NCBI GenBank assembly: GCA_934569225.1
Contig: CAKTKC010000008.1
Coordinates: 1-64,000 of the forward strand
From: an uncultured Oscillospiraceae bacterium
Lineage (GTDB): Bacteria > Bacillota > Clostridia > Oscillospirales > Oscillospiraceae
Direction: 5' to 3'
DNA: 64,000 nucleotides
In this document: in pieces, positions 16,824-25,251 of the stretch
Position numbering within the stretch: the first letter of the stretch is position 1
How the letters are laid out: each line of letters starts with the position of its first letter
Program-made: the position numbers and the translations under genes
Notes under the pieces: model-generated
What the model was told of the DNA's origin: nothing
The model's database searches: none
What the model saw: only the letters and a program-made list of their open reading frames with translations

Positions 16824-17522
16824 ATGAAGAAATTTGTGTGCCCCGTTTGCGGTTATGTCTACGAAGGCGAGTTCATTCCCGAAGGCTTCAAGTGCCCTGT
16901 GTGCGGCGTTGACGGCTCCAAGTTCAAGGTCATGGAGGAAGGCAAGCTGGCCGCCGAGCATGAGTACGGCATCTACGCCAAGACCGTGAAGAACAACCCC
17001 GACATCTCCGAGGAAGACAAGAAGTTCATCTTCGAGCAGTTGATGGCCAACTTCCAGGGCGAGTGCAGCGAGGTGGGTATGTACCTGTGCATGGCTCGCA
17101 TTGCCCACCGGGAGGGCTACCCCGAGATCGGTCTGTACTGGGAGAAGGCCGCCCACGAGGAAGCCGAGCACGCCGCCAAGTTCGCCGAGATCCTGGGCGA
17201 GGATCTGGAGCCTCACATGAAGGCCACCACCAAGGACAATCTGGCCTGGCGTGTGGACTGCGAGTTCGGCGCCACCCAGGGCAAGTTTGACCTGGCCGCC
17301 TGCGCCAAGAAGAACGGCCTGGACGCCATCCACGACACCGTCCACGAAATGGCCAAGGACGAGGCTCGCCACGGCAAGGCCTTGCAGGGTATGCTGAACC
17401 GCTACTTTGGCAAGGAGATCGCCCTGGAGAAGGCCGCCGCCAAGGCAAACAAGGCAGCCGCCGTCGTCAGCGACGCGGTTACCACCGCCGCCGAGAAGCT
17501 CAGCGAGATCATCAAGAAGTAA
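16824..17522 (+). CDS. Reverse rubrerythrin (rubredoxin domain first)
   Basis: Rubrerythrins reduce hydrogen peroxide with electrons from rubredoxin or NADH-dependent partners and protect anaerobes against oxygen. In this 232-residue protein the rubredoxin module comes first (CPVCG pairs at residues 6-9 and 29-32) and the diiron ferritin-like domain follows (about 50-200; metal-binding EXXH motifs in EEAEHAAKF and DEARHGKAL, with Glu in QGECSEVG). That reversed order defines reverse rubrerythrin. The tail is an Ala/Lys-rich helix. The ATG at 16824 has GGAGG eight bases upstream. It is the third gene after perR, separated by repeat B1. Confidence 0.93.
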   Translation: MKKFVCPVCGYVYEGEFIPEGFKCPVCGVDGSKFKVMEEGKLAAEHEYGIYAKTVKNNPDISEEDKKFIFEQLMANFQGECSEVGMYLCMARIAHREGYPEIGLYWEKAAHEEAEHAAKFAEILGEDLEPHMKATTKDNLAWRVDCEFGATQGKFDLAACAKKNGLDAIHDTVHEMAKDEARHGKALQGMLNRYFGKEIALEKAAAKANKAAAVVSDAVTTAAEKLSEIIKK

Positions 17523-17528
17523 ATACAT

Positions 17529-17555
17529 GGAGGGAGCGGATTTTCCGCTCCCTCC
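17529..17555 (+). terminator. Hairpin after the reverse rubrerythrin gene
   Basis: A perfect 12-bp stem (17529-17540 with 17544-17555) starts six bases after the stop. The T tract is weak, so it may be a terminator or 3'-end stabiliser. Confidence 0.65.
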
Positions 17556-17564
17556 TGGCTTGTC

Positions 17565-17733
17565 ATACTGAACTCCAATTAAAATCTTTAGAAAAGATTT
17601 TAATTGCCCGAAGGGCAAGGAGTTCATATGAGACTTGTTTTGTGATTTCTTTCCTTATAAATCACAAAACTGGCAGCGCCATTAGGCGATGCCTTCCTGA
17701 TTAAAATCTTTGATTTTAATCAGGAAATAGTAT
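17565..17733 (+). repeat. Family A structured repeat, copy 1
   Basis: This 169-bp unit has ATACT...AGTAT ends and its copies are at 27335-27502 and 56471-56638 (both inverted). It contains an outer TGAACTCC/GGAGTTCA helix enclosing an ATTAAAATC hairpin and a GCCC-GAA-GGGC hairpin, then TTTTGTGATTT/AAATCACAAAA, a GGCAGCGCC/GGCGATGCC hairpin and a CCTGATTAAAATC/GATTTTAATCAGG hairpin. Short open frames inside it are not genes. Confidence 0.88.
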
Positions 17734-17736
17734 CAA

Positions 17737-17764
17737 AAGGCGCGGGGCAGATGCCCCGCGCCTT
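17737..17764 (-). terminator. Terminator of the DUF4234 gene
   Basis: A perfect 12-bp GC-rich stem (17737-17748 with 17753-17764), 13 bases after the stop of the minus-strand gene, ends in CCTTTT on that strand. Confidence 0.85.
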
Positions 17765-17776
17765 GTCGTATGGAAT

Positions 17777-18880
17777 TTACAGCCCCAGCAGCTGCTCCAG
17801 CAGCTGCTTTTTCTTTGCGTCGAATTCTTCCTGGGTGAGGATGCCTGCGTCCAGCAGCTCCTTGAGCTTCAGCAGGTCGTCCGCAGCCTCGCTTACGCTG
17901 GCCGGTGCGGCGGGCGCAGGAGCGGGAGCGACGGGGGCAGCAGGCGCGGCAGTCGGCGCGACGATGGCGTTCAGCTTATCCTGCATCAGAATCGGCGGGA
18001 TAATGGGGACAAAAATGGCAAGAATCAGGCAGAGGGTGGAAAGATCGGAAGGGATATTCTTCGCCGCCGCCATCTTGTCAAGACGCTGGGCAGTCTTGTA
18101 CATCCAATAAATCACGTAGAAGGGGACAAACAGGCACAGCAGCAGCTTGTTGGTGGGGTTGCGGTTTTCTTCGCCCTCTACATTGTTGGTGTAGCCGGTA
18201 ACGCGGTAGATCCAGATAACCAGCCAGATGCCGCAGGTGAACAGCAGCAGCAGAATGTGCTTGACCAGACCGCAGTAAATCTCGGGAGCGGGAGCAGCGG
18301 TCGCCGTAGTGCTTCCGGTTTCGGCGGATGCGCTCACCGTCTGCTGAGGAAGTCCTTCGGGGTAAGCGACCCACATCGCCGCCGGGAACATACCAGCGCA
18401 TGTGGCAAGCAAACTCGGGAGCGCCAAAAGCCAAACGCTTTCGATGGACAGACGCGAGACAGGCACAATGGAGCGCAGAAGCGTGGCAAGGGCAATGACC
18501 GCAGGGGGAATGAACCAAAGCTTCTTCATCTGCTCCCGGAGCTGGGGCAGATAGTCGGTCACAAAGACCACGGCCAAGAACGCCATGCCCCAGTTACCCA
18601 GCAGCAGGAGAAAATTTCTGAATTTCAGGTGGAACAGGCAGGCAATACCAGCAAGAGCGAAGCCCACGGGCAGGAAAATGTCTCTGCGCTTCGTCAGGAG
18701 GGCAAAGGCCAGAACTGCATAGCTTGCTACCCAGATCAGCATCTGAACATTGTAACCGGCCGGCCGCATACCCACCCCAAAACGAACGGACCTCCATTGG
18801 ACTATCTGCATAACGCCCGCGAAGGCAAAGAGCGCACCCGCCACGGTGCTGTACCAGGAACTGTTTTTTGCTTCTTGCAT
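17777..18880 (-). CDS. Membrane protein with DUF4234-like region and C-terminal SHOCT domain
   Basis: This 367-residue protein has about six helices in the first 190 residues, an Ala/Thr-rich linker, then a DUF4234-like pair of helices (LLLFTCGIWLVIWIYRVTGY and FVPFYVIYWMYKTAQRL, about 225-285), another helix, a Pro/Ala linker (about 305-330) and a SHOCT motif (LLKLKELLDAGILTQEEFD) at the C-terminus. SHOCT is a short oligomerisation domain; no enzymatic role is known for such proteins. The ATG at 18880 has GAGAGG upstream; in-frame codons further up lie in the promoter region. Confidence 0.75.
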   Translation of the reverse strand: MQEAKNSSWYSTVAGALFAFAGVMQIVQWRSVRFGVGMRPAGYNVQMLIWVASYAVLAFALLTKRRDIFLPVGFALAGIACLFHLKFRNFLLLLGNWGMAFLAVVFVTDYLPQLREQMKKLWFIPPAVIALATLLRSIVPVSRLSIESVWLLALPSLLATCAGMFPAAMWVAYPEGLPQQTVSASAETGSTTATAAPAPEIYCGLVKHILLLLFTCGIWLVIWIYRVTGYTNNVEGEENRNPTNKLLLCLFVPFYVIYWMYKTAQRLDKMAAAKNIPSDLSTLCLILAIFVPIIPPILMQDKLNAIVAPTAAPAAPVAPAPAPAAPASVSEAADDLLKLKELLDAGILTQEEFDAKKKQLLEQLLGL

Positions 18881-18920
18881 GATGATACCTCTCTTCTTAT
18901 TTAGTAATGGCATTGCGTTT

Positions 18921-18949
18921 AGTATACACCATCCGATTGTGAAAAGCAA
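18921..18949 (-). promoter_or_regulatory. Promoter of the DUF4234/SHOCT gene
   Basis: Minus strand: TTGCTT (18949-18944), 17 bases, TATACT (18926-18921), 41 bases before the start codon. Confidence 0.65.
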
Positions 18950-18980
18950 CCCATAAAAGGCTTATTGTGCGGCTTCCTAC

Positions 18981-19009
18981 TTGTCAGAATTCACATTCTC
19001 GTGTATAAT
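18981..19009 (+). promoter_or_regulatory. Promoter of the lar operon
   Basis: TTGTCA (18981-18986), 17 bases, TATAAT (19004-19009), 36 bases before the larE start codon. Confidence 0.75.
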
Positions 19010-19045
19010 GGGAAAAACGATTTCCGCAGCACTGGAGGAAACAAT

Positions 19046-19792
19046 ATGACGTTGGAGCAATTTTTTGCCGAGAATCGGGAGGTTGCCATTGCCTTCTCCG
19101 GCGGCGTGGATTCGGCGTACCTGCTGTACGCGGCGACGCGGTACGCCGCCCGGGTGAAAGCCTATTACGTGAGCACCGCCTTCCAGCCGGAATTTGAGCT
19201 GGCGGACGCCCGGCGGCTGGCGGCCGACGTGGGCGCGGATATGCAGGTGCTGCATGTGGACGTTCTTATGAACGGCGCGGTCACGGCGAACCCGCCCGAC
19301 CGCTGCTACCACTGCAAAAATACGCTGTTCCGGCAAATCCTCCGGGCGGCGGAAAGCGACGGTTTTCCGGTGCTGCTGGACGGCACCAACGCCTCCGACG
19401 ACGCCGGCGACCGGCCGGGAATGCGGGCGCTGCGGGAGCTGTCCGTTCGCTCTCCCCTCCGGGAGTGCGGCCTGACTAAGGCGGAGATCCGCCGTCTTTC
19501 CAGGGAAGCCGGGCTGTTCACCTGGGACAAGCCCGCCTATGCCTGTCTCGCCACCCGGATCCGCACCGGGGAGGAGATCACCCTGCAAAAGCTGAAGCAG
19601 ACGGAAAAAGCAGAGGGATTCTTGTTCCGGCTGGGGTTCCGGGACTTCCGCGTCCGCATGGTGGGCAGCACCGCAAAGCTGGAGCTGCGGGAATCCGACC
19701 TGCCTTTGCTTCTTCAAAACCGGGAGAAGATCCTGGCCGAGCTCCGCAAGGACTATGACGGCGTCCTGCTGAATCTGGAGGTGCGCAAATGA
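19046..19792 (+). CDS. larE: LarE, ATP-dependent sulfur transferase for nickel-pincer nucleotide synthesis
   Basis: LarE adenylates and thiolates the pyridinium-biscarboxylate made by LarB to build the nickel-pincer cofactor of lactate racemase-type enzymes. The 248-residue protein has the PP-loop FSGGVDSAYL (residues 17-26) of N-type ATP pyrophosphatases and cysteines at 87, 90 (RCYHCK) and 167 (KPAYACLATR). Cys167 matches the position of the sacrificial cysteine of the Lactiplantibacillus enzyme; three cysteines together suggest the iron-sulphur-cluster version (inference). The ATG at 19046 has GGAGGAAA upstream. It is the first gene of larE-larB-larC with 4-base overlaps between genes. Confidence 0.92.
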   Translation: MTLEQFFAENREVAIAFSGGVDSAYLLYAATRYAARVKAYYVSTAFQPEFELADARRLAADVGADMQVLHVDVLMNGAVTANPPDRCYHCKNTLFRQILRAAESDGFPVLLDGTNASDDAGDRPGMRALRELSVRSPLRECGLTKAEIRRLSREAGLFTWDKPAYACLATRIRTGEEITLQKLKQTEKAEGFLFRLGFRDFRVRMVGSTAKLELRESDLPLLLQNREKILAELRKDYDGVLLNLEVRK

Positions 19793-20544
19793 ACTCTGAA
19801 ATCCGAAAGCTTCTGGAATCCGTCCAGGCCGGAAAAACCAGCGTGGACGACGCCATGCTGGAGCTGAAAAAGGCCCCCTTCGAGGACATCGGCTACGCCA
19901 AGGTCGACCTTCACCGGAAGGTGCGCCAGGGCGCGGCAGAGGTGATCTACGGCGCGGGGAAGACCCCAGAGCAGATCGGCGGCATCATCGACACCATGCT
20001 CGCCAACGGCCAGAACCGCGTCCTCATCACCAGAATGACCCCCGAAGCGGCGGCACATGTTGGCAGCACCCGGGAACTGGACTATCATAAGGATGCCCGG
20101 GTGGGCATTGTGGGGGGACTTCCCCAGCCCGACGGCATCGGAAAGGTCGTCATCGCCACCGGCGGCACCAGCGACATCCCCGTGGCCGAGGAAGCGGCGC
20201 TCACCGCTCAGGTGCTGGGCAGCGAGGTGGTGCGGCTGTACGACGTGGGCGTGTCCGGCGTCCATCGGCTGCTTGCCCATATGGATTCCATTATGGAAGC
20301 CAGCGTGGTCGTCGCCATTGCGGGCATGGAGGGAGCGCTTGCCAGCGTGGTGGGCGGCCTTGCGGAATGCCCGGTGATCGCCGTTCCCACCAGCGTGGGC
20401 TACGGCGCGTCCTTCGGCGGCGTGGCGGCGCTGCTGAGTATGCTCAATTCCTGCGCCAGCGGCGTGTCGGTGGTGAACATCGACAACGGCTTCGGCGCGG
20501 GGTATCTGGCGAACATGATCAACCACATGGAGGTCAAGGGATGA
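19789..20544 (+). CDS. larB: LarB, pyridinium-3,5-biscarboxylate mononucleotide synthase
   Basis: LarB carboxylates and hydrolyses nicotinic acid adenine dinucleotide, the first step of nickel-pincer synthesis. The 251-residue protein is PurE-like in its C-terminal two thirds, with VIATGGTSDIPVAEEAA (about 123-139), VVVAIAGMEGALASVVGG (about 170-187) and the SVGYGASFGG glycine-rich segment (about 203-212). The N-terminal helices end at YAKVDLHRKVRQG. The start overlaps the larE stop by four bases and its own stop overlaps larC, so all three proteins are coupled in translation. Confidence 0.93.
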   Translation: MNSEIRKLLESVQAGKTSVDDAMLELKKAPFEDIGYAKVDLHRKVRQGAAEVIYGAGKTPEQIGGIIDTMLANGQNRVLITRMTPEAAAHVGSTRELDYHKDARVGIVGGLPQPDGIGKVVIATGGTSDIPVAEEAALTAQVLGSEVVRLYDVGVSGVHRLLAHMDSIMEASVVVAIAGMEGALASVVGGLAECPVIAVPTSVGYGASFGGVAALLSMLNSCASGVSVVNIDNGFGAGYLANMINHMEVKG

Positions 20545-21713
20545 AAACGCTGTACATCGAATGCGCCATGGGCGCTGCCGGAGATATGCTCGCCGCGGCG
20601 CTGCTGGAGCTGCTCCCCGACCGGGCGGCGTTCCTGGCAAAAATGAACGGCCTCGGCATTCCCGGCGTCACCGTCAGCGCGGAAAAAAGCGTCAAATGCG
20701 ACGTGGCGGGAACTCATTTTTCCGTCCGGGTGGCGGGAGTGGAGGAGGACGAGAACCTCCATAGTCACCATCACGACCATGTTCACGGCAGCATGGAGGG
20801 CATCGAGGAAATCGTGGGCAGACTGCCCATTCCCTCCATGGTCAAGCTGGACATTCTGGCCGTGTACAATCTCATTGCCGGGGCGGAAAGCCGCGTCCAC
20901 GGCGTGCCGGTTCAGCAGATTCACTTTCACGAGGTCGGCGCCATGGACGCCGTTGCGGACATCACCGCCGTGTGCCTGCTGATGCGGGAAATCCGCCCGG
21001 ATCAGGTGATCGTGTCCCCAATTTCCGTGGGAAGCGGCACCGTCCGGTGCGCCCATGGGATTCTTCCCGTTCCCGCACCGGCAACCGCCCTGCTTCTTGA
21101 GGGGATGCCCATTCAGGCCGGGAACGTTCAGGGCGAACTGTGTACCCCCACCGGCGCGGCGCTGCTGAAATACTTTGCCGACGATTTTGGCAGTCTGCCC
21201 GTCATGCGGGTGCAGAAAACCGGCTACGGCATGGGCAAAAAGGACTTCCCCCAAGCCAACTGCCTGCGGGTCATGCTGGGGGAGACCTCTGAGCAGACCG
21301 ACGCCATTGCGGAGCTTAAGTGCAACATCGACGACATGACCGGCGAGGAAATCGGGTTTGCCATGGAGCAGCTGCTGAGCGGCGGCGCGCTGGACGTGTT
21401 CACCGCCCCCATCGGCATGAAAAAGAACCGCCCCGGCGTGCTTCTGAGCGTTCTGTGCCGGGCAGACGACCGGGAGAAAATGGCGCAGATGATCTTCCAC
21501 CACACCACCACCCTGGGCATCCGGGAAAGTCTGCAAAGCCGCTATACTCTGGAACGGCGCACGCAGACCCTTTCCACTCCCTACGGCAAGGTTCGGCAGA
21601 AGATATCCTCCGGTTACGGCGTCCAGCGGCAGAAGGCTGAGTATGAGGACATCGCAACCATCGCCCGTGAACAGGGGCTGAGCATTGCCCAGGTTCGGGA
21701 GCTTCTGAAATAA
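20541..21713 (+). CDS. larC: LarC, nickel insertion protein
   Basis: LarC (cyclometallase) inserts nickel into the pyridinium dithiocarboxylate using CTP. The 390-residue protein begins with the family signature CAMGAAGDMLAAALLELL, has a His-rich stretch (SHHHDHVHG, about 75-83) likely to hold nickel, QQIHFHEVGAMDA, and the C-terminal NIDDMTGEEIGFAME region. In Lactiplantibacillus LarC is made from two frames by programmed frameshifting; here it is one uninterrupted frame. No larA (lactate racemase homologue) is in the window, so the enzyme that uses the cofactor lies elsewhere. Confidence 0.93.
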   Translation: MKTLYIECAMGAAGDMLAAALLELLPDRAAFLAKMNGLGIPGVTVSAEKSVKCDVAGTHFSVRVAGVEEDENLHSHHHDHVHGSMEGIEEIVGRLPIPSMVKLDILAVYNLIAGAESRVHGVPVQQIHFHEVGAMDAVADITAVCLLMREIRPDQVIVSPISVGSGTVRCAHGILPVPAPATALLLEGMPIQAGNVQGELCTPTGAALLKYFADDFGSLPVMRVQKTGYGMGKKDFPQANCLRVMLGETSEQTDAIAELKCNIDDMTGEEIGFAMEQLLSGGALDVFTAPIGMKKNRPGVLLSVLCRADDREKMAQMIFHHTTTLGIRESLQSRYTLERRTQTLSTPYGKVRQKISSGYGVQRQKAEYEDIATIAREQGLSIAQVRELLK

Positions 21714-21741
21714 CACAAAACCCACGGGATGAGCTGCACCT

Positions 21742-21859
21742 CTTGCCTCTCCCTATGGGAGAGGTGGCCGAGCGCAGCGAGGACGGAGAGGGTATATTAG
21801 GGTGCGGTACCCTCTCAGTCACCTTCGGTGACAGCTCTCCCAGAGGGAGAGCCAAGGGG
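21742..21859 (+). repeat. Family C structured repeat, copy 2
   Basis: It has the same hairpin series as 10111-10222, including the GTCACC-UUCG-GGTGAC tetraloop hairpin, with a different and longer central spacer. It sits between larC and the convergent kinase gene. Confidence 0.8.
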
Positions 21860-21870
21860 TGTAGCCCGGC

Positions 21871-21914
21871 AATAGAACTGGAGCGTATCGGTACCGATAC
21901 GCTCCAGTTCTATT
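21871..21914. terminator. Perfect 44-bp palindrome, terminator-like
   Basis: 22 bp pair perfectly with 22 bp around GGTACC. The inner bases GGAGCGTAT...ATACGCTCC are the same as in the palindrome at 10237-10280; the outer bases differ but still pair. Its right end overlaps the last five bases, including the stop codon, of the minus-strand kinase gene. Confidence 0.8.
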
Positions 21915-23670
21915 GTTCCAGCAGATAATCTGCGTACTTTTCTGCCATGGCGCGCCAGTTTTCCAGCGACTGCCCCATGTCCGCGCCGCAGGATTCCCGG
22001 TAGAGCGCCCAGACGAACCAATAATAGGCGATGATAGCCGTATAGGCCATGTAGTGAAACCGGCCGGATGCGTTGTATATGCTTCCCAGATATTCCTTGA
22101 TGAACCGCTCCGCTTCCGGGAAGTCGTACATGGCATCTACGATGTAGTAGCCCACGTCGATTCCAGGGTCGGAAAAGCCCGCATACTCCCAGTCGATGAG
22201 AATGACGTCCCCGTCCGGCAGGAGCATCCAGTTGGGACGGTAGGTGTCGCCGTGGCAGAAGCATTTTTCCACCCCGTCGTCCAGGGTCATCTGGTAGAGT
22301 TTGCCGATTTTCGCTTTCAGCGCTTCGTGGGAGGCGAAGCAGTGGGGATCCTTCTCCGTCAGAAGCTTCTGCATACTCAGCGCGTCTTCCCAGGGGCGCA
22401 TTCCGTAGTCCACTTTTACGCCGGAGGTGTGGAGTTTCCGCAGGACGGACAGTATTTTCTGGGAATCGGCGAAGCTTCCGTAGTCCGGCTCCCGGAATTG
22501 GGGGACAAATTTAGAGATTTTCCACCCTTCGTTGACATCGGCATAGATATACGTGGGGTCAATGCCCAGCTGCTTCGCCTTTATGAGGGAGGTTTTCTCG
22601 TTGCGGCGGTTGATGATGCTGTCGGTGCCGTCTCCCGGGTGGCGGTAGATGTAGTCCACGCCGTCGATTTTGAAAATGAAAGACGTGTTGGTCATGCCCT
22701 CGCTGACATTCCGGAAGTCCACAATGTCTTCCTCGTCGCAGCGGAATACCAGCTTGATGTTCCGGATGATGCCGCTGTGGGTGTGGCTCAGGTATTGGGT
22801 GTCGAACTGGCGAAGCTCCTCGAAATAGTCAAACTCGAAGATCGTGCCGGGGGTGTATTCCTTATAATACATGGGCGGCAGCTGGGCAAGGTAGTCCTTC
22901 ACCAGCCATTCCCAGAAGCAGGCATGATAGCGGCCGACCTCCCGATCGGCTTCGGCAAGGGCAATGAAGGCGTCGGAGAATTCCCTGCGCCAGAAGGAAT
23001 GCCCCAGCAGCACGCGCCCCGCGCCCCGGTTTTCTGCCATCCGGATGATTCTGCCGTCGCCGTCCGTGTCCAAGTACATTTCGTTCACCGCTTCGCTGAC
23101 GGAAAGCCCGGCGTAAAAGGTCTGGTATTCAAAGCGGTTGAAGGGATTTTCCACAAAATAGCTGTCGCTGACGCAGACGTAGGTGTTTTTCAGCTCGCTG
23201 CGGGCGAGGTACAGGCTTTCGATGTTATTCTTGATGTTGAATGCGTCGTTGATGACGAATTTAACGCCGTATTTCTCCCGGAGGTAGAAGAACATTTCCT
23301 TCTTGTAGCCCAGAACCACCGTGATGTCGTCAATTCCGGCGGCTTTCAGCTGCTGGATCTGACGCTCGATCAACTTTTCGCCCTTTACCTCGAACAATCC
23401 CTTTGGCTGCTCTAAGGAGAGGGGAATGAATCGGGTGGAAGCGCCCGCCGCCAGAATGACCGCGTTGTCCACCCGGTAGGGTTCCAGCGCAGCAAGACCC
23501 GCCCCGGTCAGAGCGCCGGTGTCCCGGGCGATCAGCCCCGCGTCCGTCAGGGCGTTGATGGCGGCCTGATCGTCCAGCGCGCGGGTGCGGTCAATGTCAG
23601 ACGTGCAGCCGCCGCGACCCTGTCTGCCGTTATACAGGTCGTTGAGAATGTAAAATTCGTGTTTTGTCAT
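21910..23670 (-). CDS. Three-domain protein: winged helix + LicC-like nucleotidyltransferase + choline-kinase-like phosphotransferase
   Basis: This 586-residue protein starts with a small winged-helix-like domain (about 1-66), followed by a nucleotidyltransferase of the phosphocholine cytidylyltransferase type (about 68-290; NTP loop VILAAGASTRF, QPKG, then GEKLIERQIQQL) and an APH/choline-kinase-like domain (about 310-586) with the catalytic CFCHGDTYRPNWML and metal-binding LIDWEYAGFSDPG. Such LicA/LicC pairs phosphorylate and then activate choline or a similar small alcohol for attachment to surface glycans (known in Haemophilus and Streptococcus). The substrate here is not proven. It is the last gene of a three-gene operon. 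Confidence 0.82.
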   Translation of the reverse strand: MTKHEFYILNDLYNGRQGRGGCTSDIDRTRALDDQAAINALTDAGLIARDTGALTGAGLAALEPYRVDNAVILAAGASTRFIPLSLEQPKGLFEVKGEKLIERQIQQLKAAGIDDITVVLGYKKEMFFYLREKYGVKFVINDAFNIKNNIESLYLARSELKNTYVCVSDSYFVENPFNRFEYQTFYAGLSVSEAVNEMYLDTDGDGRIIRMAENRGAGRVLLGHSFWRREFSDAFIALAEADREVGRYHACFWEWLVKDYLAQLPPMYYKEYTPGTIFEFDYFEELRQFDTQYLSHTHSGIIRNIKLVFRCDEEDIVDFRNVSEGMTNTSFIFKIDGVDYIYRHPGDGTDSIINRRNEKTSLIKAKQLGIDPTYIYADVNEGWKISKFVPQFREPDYGSFADSQKILSVLRKLHTSGVKVDYGMRPWEDALSMQKLLTEKDPHCFASHEALKAKIGKLYQMTLDDGVEKCFCHGDTYRPNWMLLPDGDVILIDWEYAGFSDPGIDVGYYIVDAMYDFPEAERFIKEYLGSIYNASGRFHYMAYTAIIAYYWFVWALYRESCGADMGQSLENWRAMAEKYADYLLEQ

Positions 23671-23682
23671 AGGAATCCGCCT

Positions 23683-25251
23683 TTACGCCTTGTTCCGGGA
23701 GGTCAGCCCCCGGAGCATCATGGGGAGAATGCTTTCCCGGCAGCTTTCGTAGGGCTTTCCGCCCAGGTACAGCCGCTCCACCCGAATGTCCTTGATTTTG
23801 TCTTTGGGGACGGTGTACGGGTTTTCCGACAGCACCGCCATGTCCGCGATTTTACCGGCTTCCAGACTGCCCCGCTCCCGCTCGTCGAAGGCCGCCCACG
23901 CGCCGTTGTAGGTACACATCCGCAGGGCGTCCTGAACGGAAACCGCCTGACCGGCGCTACTGTTGTTCACTGCTTTGTCCATCCAGGCGATGGGGTCGGG
24001 GGTGGTACAGGGGGCGTCGGAGCCGAAGGATACTACAATATCATGATCCCGGAACGTTTTGATGGGGTTCAGCTTTTCCAGACGGTTGTGACCCAGAATA
24101 CGCGCTAAATACTCGTCCGGCTCCTGTTTCCAGCCGATGAACGCGCTCTGCATAGGCATCTGGATGTGGTAGTCCCGGCAAACCGCAATGCCCTCCGGGG
24201 TGGGCAGGCAGTCGTGGATAATGCCGTGGCGGTGGTCTTCTCTGGGGTAATCGTCCAGCGCCGCTTTCAGCGCCTGGCAGGCCTGGTCAAACGCTTTGTC
24301 GCCGATGGCGTGCAGCTCGATCTGCAATCCCGCCCGGTTGGCTTCCTTGCAGAAATCCATGACCTTCTGATCGTCGTAGTACAGTACGCCCTCGCCGCCG
24401 ATTTCGTCGGCGTAGGGGGCGTTCAGCGCTGCGTCGTGGGAACCGAAGCAGCCGTCCAGCGCGCAGGCGAAGCAGCCGCCGATGCGGGGAAGATGCCGGC
24501 TGGTGGCCGTTTTTACTTTCATGCTCTGGGGGAATACCCGGATTTGGAACCCGTTTTTCAGTCCCTTGGCAAAAAGTTTTTCCAGTGTGATGTCCAGATC
24601 CCCCGCAAAGCCCACGCCGCTGACGGTGTGGACGCAGCCGATTCCACGGCTCGCCAGAAAATCCACCGCCGATTGCATATTGTGGATCAACTCGGGGATG
24701 GACAGGGAATTGGTCAGCGCGTTGGAGAAGGCGAAAAACGCCTCCTGATTCATTTCTCCCGTGTCCGGGTGGTAGCCCCGGAGGTGCTTTACCTTATCCT
24801 CCATGGCGTTCAGGAGCTTCGAGTTGACGATGCAGGCGTGACCGTCGTATTTTACCACCATGATCTCCTTGTCGGGACACACGGCGTCCAGCTCCTGACG
24901 GCTGATGAGCCGCCCCTCCTTCACGCAGTAGGGGGACGCGCCGAAGGCAATCAGCGTCTTTTTCGGGGACTGCGCCGCGAACCGCCTCACCATCTCCATG
25001 ATCTCGGCGTTGGACGCCGCGTCCATGACGTTCAGCCCCGCATGGAAGGTGGAAAAGGACGCGAAGTGCTGGTGGGTGTCCACGAAGGCGGGAATGAGGG
25101 CTTTTTCCCCCAGGGGGATGATCTCGGCGGCGCGGTACTGTTCGGGCAGGTCGCTGCCCACGTATCGGATTTTTCCGCCGTCTTCCACGAGGTAACGGGC
25201 AACGTCGTTATTTTGGTTGACCGTCAGAATGTGGCCTTCGTAGCATTTCAT
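23683..25251 (-). CDS. YtcJ-like metal-dependent amidohydrolase
   Basis: This 522-residue amidohydrolase has a TIM-barrel with the HxH metal motif (VDTHQHFAS, about residue 60), LHAIGDKAFD (about 335) and the Asp in SFGSDAPCTTPDP (about 430), plus the flanking beta-sandwich (GSLEAGKIADMAVL). YtcJ-type enzymes hydrolyse C-N bonds in various small molecules. The start overlaps the stop of the upstream nucleotidyltransferase gene by four bases and its stop is 12 bases before the next gene, so the three proteins are made together. The neighbours suggest a substrate connected with an amino-alcohol or nucleotide-activated surface decoration (inference). Confidence 0.88.
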   Translation of the reverse strand: MKCYEGHILTVNQNNDVARYLVEDGGKIRYVGSDLPEQYRAAEIIPLGEKALIPAFVDTHQHFASFSTFHAGLNVMDAASNAEIMEMVRRFAAQSPKKTLIAFGASPYCVKEGRLISRQELDAVCPDKEIMVVKYDGHACIVNSKLLNAMEDKVKHLRGYHPDTGEMNQEAFFAFSNALTNSLSIPELIHNMQSAVDFLASRGIGCVHTVSGVGFAGDLDITLEKLFAKGLKNGFQIRVFPQSMKVKTATSRHLPRIGGCFACALDGCFGSHDAALNAPYADEIGGEGVLYYDDQKVMDFCKEANRAGLQIELHAIGDKAFDQACQALKAALDDYPREDHRHGIIHDCLPTPEGIAVCRDYHIQMPMQSAFIGWKQEPDEYLARILGHNRLEKLNPIKTFRDHDIVVSFGSDAPCTTPDPIAWMDKAVNNSSAGQAVSVQDALRMCTYNGAWAAFDERERGSLEAGKIADMAVLSENPYTVPKDKIKDIRVERLYLGGKPYESCRESILPMMLRGLTSRNKA

